A stretch of 52,952 bases of DNA from an uncultured Lachnospiraceae bacterium (GTDB taxonomy: Bacteria > Bacillota_A > Clostridia > Lachnospirales > Lachnospiraceae): NCBI GenBank assembly GCA_905207905.1, contig CAJLNC010000007.1, positions 1 through 52,952 on the forward strand, read 5' to 3'. The notes below the pieces were generated by a model. It ran no database searches. It was given only the letters and a program-made list of their open reading frames with translations, and was not told the DNA's origin. Numbering within the stretch: the first letter of the stretch is position 1; each line of letters starts with the position of its first letter. Positions 49,692 through 52,952 of this stretch are shown here, in pieces. The position numbers were made by a program, and so were the translations under genes.

Positions 49692-50549
49692 ATGTGGAGA
49701 AGAAGAAAAGAGAAGTGGAAAGACTTTATTCGAAAATATTCCAGAAACAAAGCAGCTGTTCTGGGGTTTATTTTCGTGATGATCTTAGTGTTTTTAGCGC
49801 TGTTTGCGGATGTCATCTGCAGTTATGATAAAGTAGTTACTCAGAACGTTATGGAGCGCCTTCAGACGCCCAGTCCCCAGCATTGGCTGGGAACCGATCA
49901 TCTGGGGCGGGATATTTTTGCCAGGATCATTCATGGAGCAAGAGTTTCACTTGGCGTAAGCGTTCTTGTGGTAGTAATCTCTGTATTTACAGGAGGAGTA
50001 ATTGGCAGTCTGCTGGCTTTAATTGGAGGACGAATTGATAATTTAGTAATGCGTCTGATGGACGTGATCAGCTGTATCCCCGGTTTTTTGCTGACGCTGG
50101 TTTTAGTTACAGTATTCGGAACCGGTATTAAGAATTTGATGCTGGCGATGTGCATTCGAATGTCAGTGGGATTTATTCGGGTCATCCGGTCATTTGTATT
50201 GTCCGTGGTAGGACAGGATTTTATTCAGGCATCAAGACTGGCTGGCCTTTCCACCTGGAAGATCGCAGTGCGTCATGTGATGCCCAATGCGATCAGTATG
50301 ATTATCGTGGAAGCGGCCATGTCTCTCGCCAGTACCATTTTGTCTATTGCAGCTTTGAGCTTCCTTGGTCTGGGTATCCAGCCGCCGGCGCCGGAATGGG
50401 GAGCCATGCTGAATGAAGGACGGGAATTTATCCGTACCTATCCGCACCTGATTGTGACGCCGGGTATCGCTATCGTTCTGTCTGCACTGTCTCTGAATTT
50501 GGTGGGGGATGGAGTGCGGGACGCCCTGGATCCCAGAGCAAAACAATGA
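49692..50549 (+). CDS. Dipeptide-type ABC permease, DppC family
   Basis: A 285-residue permease with a basic cytoplasmic N terminus, the OppC-type first helix (NKAAVLGFIFVMILVFLALFADVI), LGTDHLGRDIFARIIHGARVSL and the coupling loop QDFIQASRLAGLSTWKIAVRHVMPNA. It forms the second half of the membrane channel. GGGAGAGG precedes the start. Confidence 0.94.
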   Translation: MWRRRKEKWKDFIRKYSRNKAAVLGFIFVMILVFLALFADVICSYDKVVTQNVMERLQTPSPQHWLGTDHLGRDIFARIIHGARVSLGVSVLVVVISVFTGGVIGSLLALIGGRIDNLVMRLMDVISCIPGFLLTLVLVTVFGTGIKNLMLAMCIRMSVGFIRVIRSFVLSVVGQDFIQASRLAGLSTWKIAVRHVMPNAISMIIVEAAMSLASTILSIAALSFLGLGIQPPAPEWGAMLNEGREFIRTYPHLIVTPGIAIVLSALSLNLVGDGVRDALDPRAKQ

Positions 50550-50587
50550 TAAAAGCGAACAGAGTGTGAAACAAGGAGCAGAAATCT

Positions 50588-51685
50588 ATGAATAATTACA
50601 GGCTTGCAAGGCGTGAGTATAAAAAGAAGCTGCAAGAGCAGAAGAAAAAAGGATATCAGTGGAATGCAAAAATGGAAAAGGCGGAGCATCTTTTGGAGGT
50701 GCGGGATTTACATACCTGGTTCTACACAGACGATGGGATCGTGAAAAGCGTGGAGGGAATTTCTTTTGATATTCCCGAGGGAAAGAGTATTGGACTGGTG
50801 GGAGAATCCGGATGCGGAAAATCTGTGACCAGTTTATCAATTATGGGATTGCTGCCAGAACCCAAGGCTCAGATCGCAGACGGAGAGATTCGTTTTCGCA
50901 CAAAGGATGGAAGTGTGATAGACCTGGCCAAAACTCCGGAAAAAGAGATGGAGAAGATTCGGGGCTCTCAGCTGGCAATGATTTTTCAGGAGCCTATGAC
51001 CAGCCTGAATCCGGTTTTTTCTATAGGAAATCAGTTGGACGAGTGTGTCAGAAAGCAATATCCTCATAAAAATCGGGAAGAGCGAAAAGAGATTGCCCTT
51101 AGAATGATGAAGATGGTAGGAATCACCAGAGAAAATGTGTATGATAACTATCCCTATGAATTATCTGGAGGGATGCGTCAGAGAGTTATGATCGCTATGG
51201 CGTTGACCGGCAATCCGCGGCTTTTGATTGCCGATGAGCCAACCACAGCGCTGGATGTGACAATACAGGCTCAAATCCTGGATTTGATGAGGAAACTTAA
51301 AAAAGAGATCAACTCTTCCATACTGCTGATCACCCATGATCTTGGCGTAATTGCAGAAATGGCAGACTATGTGATTGTCATGTATGCGGGAAAGATTGTG
51401 GAGCAGGGAACTGCGGAGGATATTTTTGATAAGACCTCCCATCCCTATACGATGGGCCTGATGAAGTCTAAGCCGGTTTTAAATCAGGAAGTGGAGGAGC
51501 TTTATTCCATTCCGGGGAATGTGCCAAGTCCTCTGAAGCGGCCGCAAGGATGTTATTTCTCCAATCGGTGTGAGCACTGCACAGAAATCTGCAGGAAAGA
51601 ACCGCCGACTGTGCGGCATTTATCGGATACTCATTCAGTAAGCTGCCATCACCCGCTGGCGATAAAGAAGGAGGGGCAGAAATGA
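50588..51685 (+). CDS. Dipeptide-type ABC ATPase, DppD family
   Basis: A 365-residue ATPase. Motifs: Walker A GESGCGKSVTSL, Q-loop MIFQEPMTSLNPV, signature LSGGMRQRVMIAMAL, Walker B LLIADEPTTALD, H-loop ITHDLG, and the Cys-containing oligopeptide C-terminal domain (GCYFSNRCEHCTEIC), which may bind an iron-sulphur cluster as in some DppD/DppF proteins. The first 32 residues (NNYRLARREYKKKLQEQKKKGYQ) are a basic helix not found in most relatives. AAGGAG supports the start at 50588. It overlaps dppF by 4 bp (ATGA). Confidence 0.94.
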   Translation: MNNYRLARREYKKKLQEQKKKGYQWNAKMEKAEHLLEVRDLHTWFYTDDGIVKSVEGISFDIPEGKSIGLVGESGCGKSVTSLSIMGLLPEPKAQIADGEIRFRTKDGSVIDLAKTPEKEMEKIRGSQLAMIFQEPMTSLNPVFSIGNQLDECVRKQYPHKNREERKEIALRMMKMVGITRENVYDNYPYELSGGMRQRVMIAMALTGNPRLLIADEPTTALDVTIQAQILDLMRKLKKEINSSILLITHDLGVIAEMADYVIVMYAGKIVEQGTAEDIFDKTSHPYTMGLMKSKPVLNQEVEELYSIPGNVPSPLKRPQGCYFSNRCEHCTEICRKEPPTVRHLSDTHSVSCHHPLAIKKEGQK

Positions 51686-52656
51686 ATGATGAAATTGTTT
51701 TGGAAGTGAAAAATTTAAAAAAGTATTATTATCCAAGAAAAGGCAAGAAAAAGGAAGTAAGGCCGGTGCGTGCCATTGACGGAGTGAGTTTCCAGATACA
51801 GGCGGGAACTACGTTTGGCCTGGTGGGAGAATCCGGCTGTGGTAAGACTACCATTGGGAAAACGATTATGCGTCTCCAGGATGCTACAGAAGGGCAGGTA
51901 TTCTTCCATGGGAAGGATATCCTCCCCTGCAAGGGCAGGGAACTGCGGGCAATCAGGCCGAAAATGCAGATGATTTTTCAGGATCCTTTTTCTTCTATGG
52001 ATCCCAAAAAGACAATCTATCAGATTGTTTCAGAAGCAGTCCGGGAATTTAAATTATTTCCCCCAAATCAAATTCGGAGTAAAGTGGTAGAAACCCTGGA
52101 AAAATGCGGGATGACAGAGGATTGCCTGGAGAAGTATCCGCATGAATTTTCAGGTGGACAAAGACAGAGAATTTGTATTGCCAGATCATTGATCGTATCT
52201 CCGGAATTTTTAGTTTGTGATGAACCGGTATCGGCGTTGGATGTTTCCATTCAGGCGCAGGTCATTAATCTTCTGAAACAGCTGCAAAGAGATTATGGCC
52301 TGGCGTACCTCTTTATTTCCCATGATCTGTCAGTAGTGGAACATGTATCCGACTATGTGGGGGTGATGTATTTGGGAAGGCTGGTGGAGACAGCATCGAA
52401 GCAGTCATTATTTTCGAATCCTATTCATCCTTATACCCAGGCATTGCTCAGCGCAGTTCCGGTACCGGATTTGCACCGGGAGGGGAAGCGAATTGTATTA
52501 TCCGGGGACGTCCCGTCACCAGACAATCCGCCCTCCGGCTGTCCGTTCCATACCAGATGCAGCTATTGTCAGGAAATATGCAGAATGCAGAGTCCTGAAT
52601 GGAAGGAGTATGAGGAGGGGCATTTTGCAGCCTGTCATTTCGCAGGGAAACTGTAG
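51682..52656 (+). CDS. Dipeptide-type ABC ATPase, DppF family
   Basis: A 324-residue ATPase. Walker A GESGCGKTTIGKTI, MIFQDPFSSMDPKKTI, signature FSGGQRQRICIARSL, Walker B LVCDEPVSALDVSIQ, ISHDLSVVEHVSDY, and a C-terminal oligopeptide domain with four cysteines (SGCPFHTRCSYCQEIC...CH). It pairs with the DppD protein to energise the importer and is translationally coupled to it. GGAGGGGCAGA precedes the start. Last gene of the operon. Confidence 0.95.
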   Translation: MNDEIVLEVKNLKKYYYPRKGKKKEVRPVRAIDGVSFQIQAGTTFGLVGESGCGKTTIGKTIMRLQDATEGQVFFHGKDILPCKGRELRAIRPKMQMIFQDPFSSMDPKKTIYQIVSEAVREFKLFPPNQIRSKVVETLEKCGMTEDCLEKYPHEFSGGQRQRICIARSLIVSPEFLVCDEPVSALDVSIQAQVINLLKQLQRDYGLAYLFISHDLSVVEHVSDYVGVMYLGRLVETASKQSLFSNPIHPYTQALLSAVPVPDLHREGKRIVLSGDVPSPDNPPSGCPFHTRCSYCQEICRMQSPEWKEYEEGHFAACHFAGKL

Positions 52657-52663
52657 AAGATGA

Positions 52664-52700
52664 GGTGTTGCAAAATAATGGCTCCGGTGGATTTTCGGTG
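52664..52700. repeat. Partial copy C of the 115-bp palindromic element
   Basis: GGTGTTGCAAAATA and CTCCGGTGGATTTTCGGTG match the first third of the element in the orientation of copy B, with no matching right end. It starts 8 bp after the DppF stop. The remainder may have been deleted. Confidence 0.7.
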
Positions 52701-52757
52701 GTTCTTTAAAATGTGATAAACTGAGTAAAGCAAAAAAGAGGTGACAAAGGGGGGACA

Positions 52758-52793
52758 TAAAAGATGCGGCGGAGGCTGGCGCGGCATCTTTTA
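52758..52793 (+). terminator. Hairpin, possible terminator of the dipeptide operon
   Basis: TAAAAGATGC (52758-52767) and GCATCTTTTA (52784-52793), a perfect 10-bp stem with a 16-nt GC-rich loop. The T run is inside the arm (CTTTTA), so termination in either direction is plausible but weak. Confidence 0.45.
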
Positions 52794-52916
52794 AAGAAGG
52801 AAAAAAGGCAACAAAAGTATCCAGGTCATGCGGAAAATGCAAAAAGAAGGCAAAGAAGCTGACGAAAAAGCGATTGGAAAAAAATAAAAGTGAATAGGAA
52901 AAAACAGAAATAAAAA

Positions 52917-52948
52917 ATGGGAAGATACCAGCATCTTCCCATTTTTTT
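52917..52948. terminator. Bidirectional rho-independent terminator
   Basis: ATGGGAAGAT (52917-52926), loop ACCAGC, ATCTTCCCAT (52933-52942), followed by TTTTTT and preceded by AAAAAA. It probably ends the dipeptide operon and a converging transcript beyond the window. Confidence 0.9.
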
Positions 52949-52952
52949 ATAC

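Noticed and set aside
52764..52862. A 32-codon basic frame after dppF
   Set aside because: It lies over a hairpin, has poor spacing to the G-rich stretch upstream and is too short to judge.

Overview
The window looks like chromosomal DNA from a spore-forming, anaerobic Firmicute, most likely a Lachnospiraceae gut commensal of the Blautia/Ruminococcus type. The reasons are moderate GC, strong AGGAGG ribosome sites, sigma-A promoters, a SipL-type spore morphogenesis protein, ribitol-phosphate (TarI/TarJ) genes, a ribose-type ABC sugar importer and a cadherin-like Lachnospiraceae surface protein. This placement is by protein family only. No rRNA, tRNA, CRISPR array, prophage or intact insertion sequence was seen.

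Layout. (1) 0.3-10.2 kb: a sugar catabolic locus. A DeoR regulator and a VOC protein are divergent from a phosphofructokinase-like kinase, a class II aldolase, an allose-kinase-like ROK kinase and a complete RbsABC-type importer. The likely route is import, C6 phosphorylation, second phosphorylation and aldol cleavage. (2) 10.3-12.2 kb: a PadR regulator coupled to a RodA/FtsW-like protein with a HAAS-type N-terminal domain, under a consensus promoter with putative operator repeats. (3) 12.6-15.2 kb: L-asparaginase and M18 aminopeptidase. (4) 15.2-16.4 kb: a 1.2-kb non-coding stretch ending in a promoter and a candidate structured leader RNA. (5) 16.4-24.1 kb: four family-2 glycosyltransferases, tarI, tarJ and a CDP-polyol phosphotransferase, i.e. 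a polyol-phosphate glycan locus.

(6) 24.3-31.5 kb: a lipoprotein, sipL, pyrE, small membrane proteins (including VanZ and DUF6142), an HD phosphohydrolase and a long M29 aminopeptidase. (7) 31.6-35.3 kb: purE-purM-purN-purD behind a good promoter and a hairpin leader. (8) 35.3-39.3 kb: a cadherin-like membrane protein, then a ROK repressor and a zinc alcohol dehydrogenase with a perfect 14-bp operator dyad. (9) 39.4-46.6 kb: NUDIX, GntR-clpC, a small hypothetical protein, radA, a shikimate-kinase-like protein and an orphan PTS EIIC. (10) 46.9-52.7 kb: a complete dipeptide-type ABC importer (binding protein, DppB, C, D, F).

The least explained structures are a dispersed 115-bp palindromic element (two full copies and one partial, all just downstream of genes), the structured leader at 16.3 kb, the hairpin cluster before dppB, and the operator-like dyads next to the PadR, GntR and ROK regulators. 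The sugar-bisphosphate cleavage pathway is the most interesting enzymatic hypothesis.
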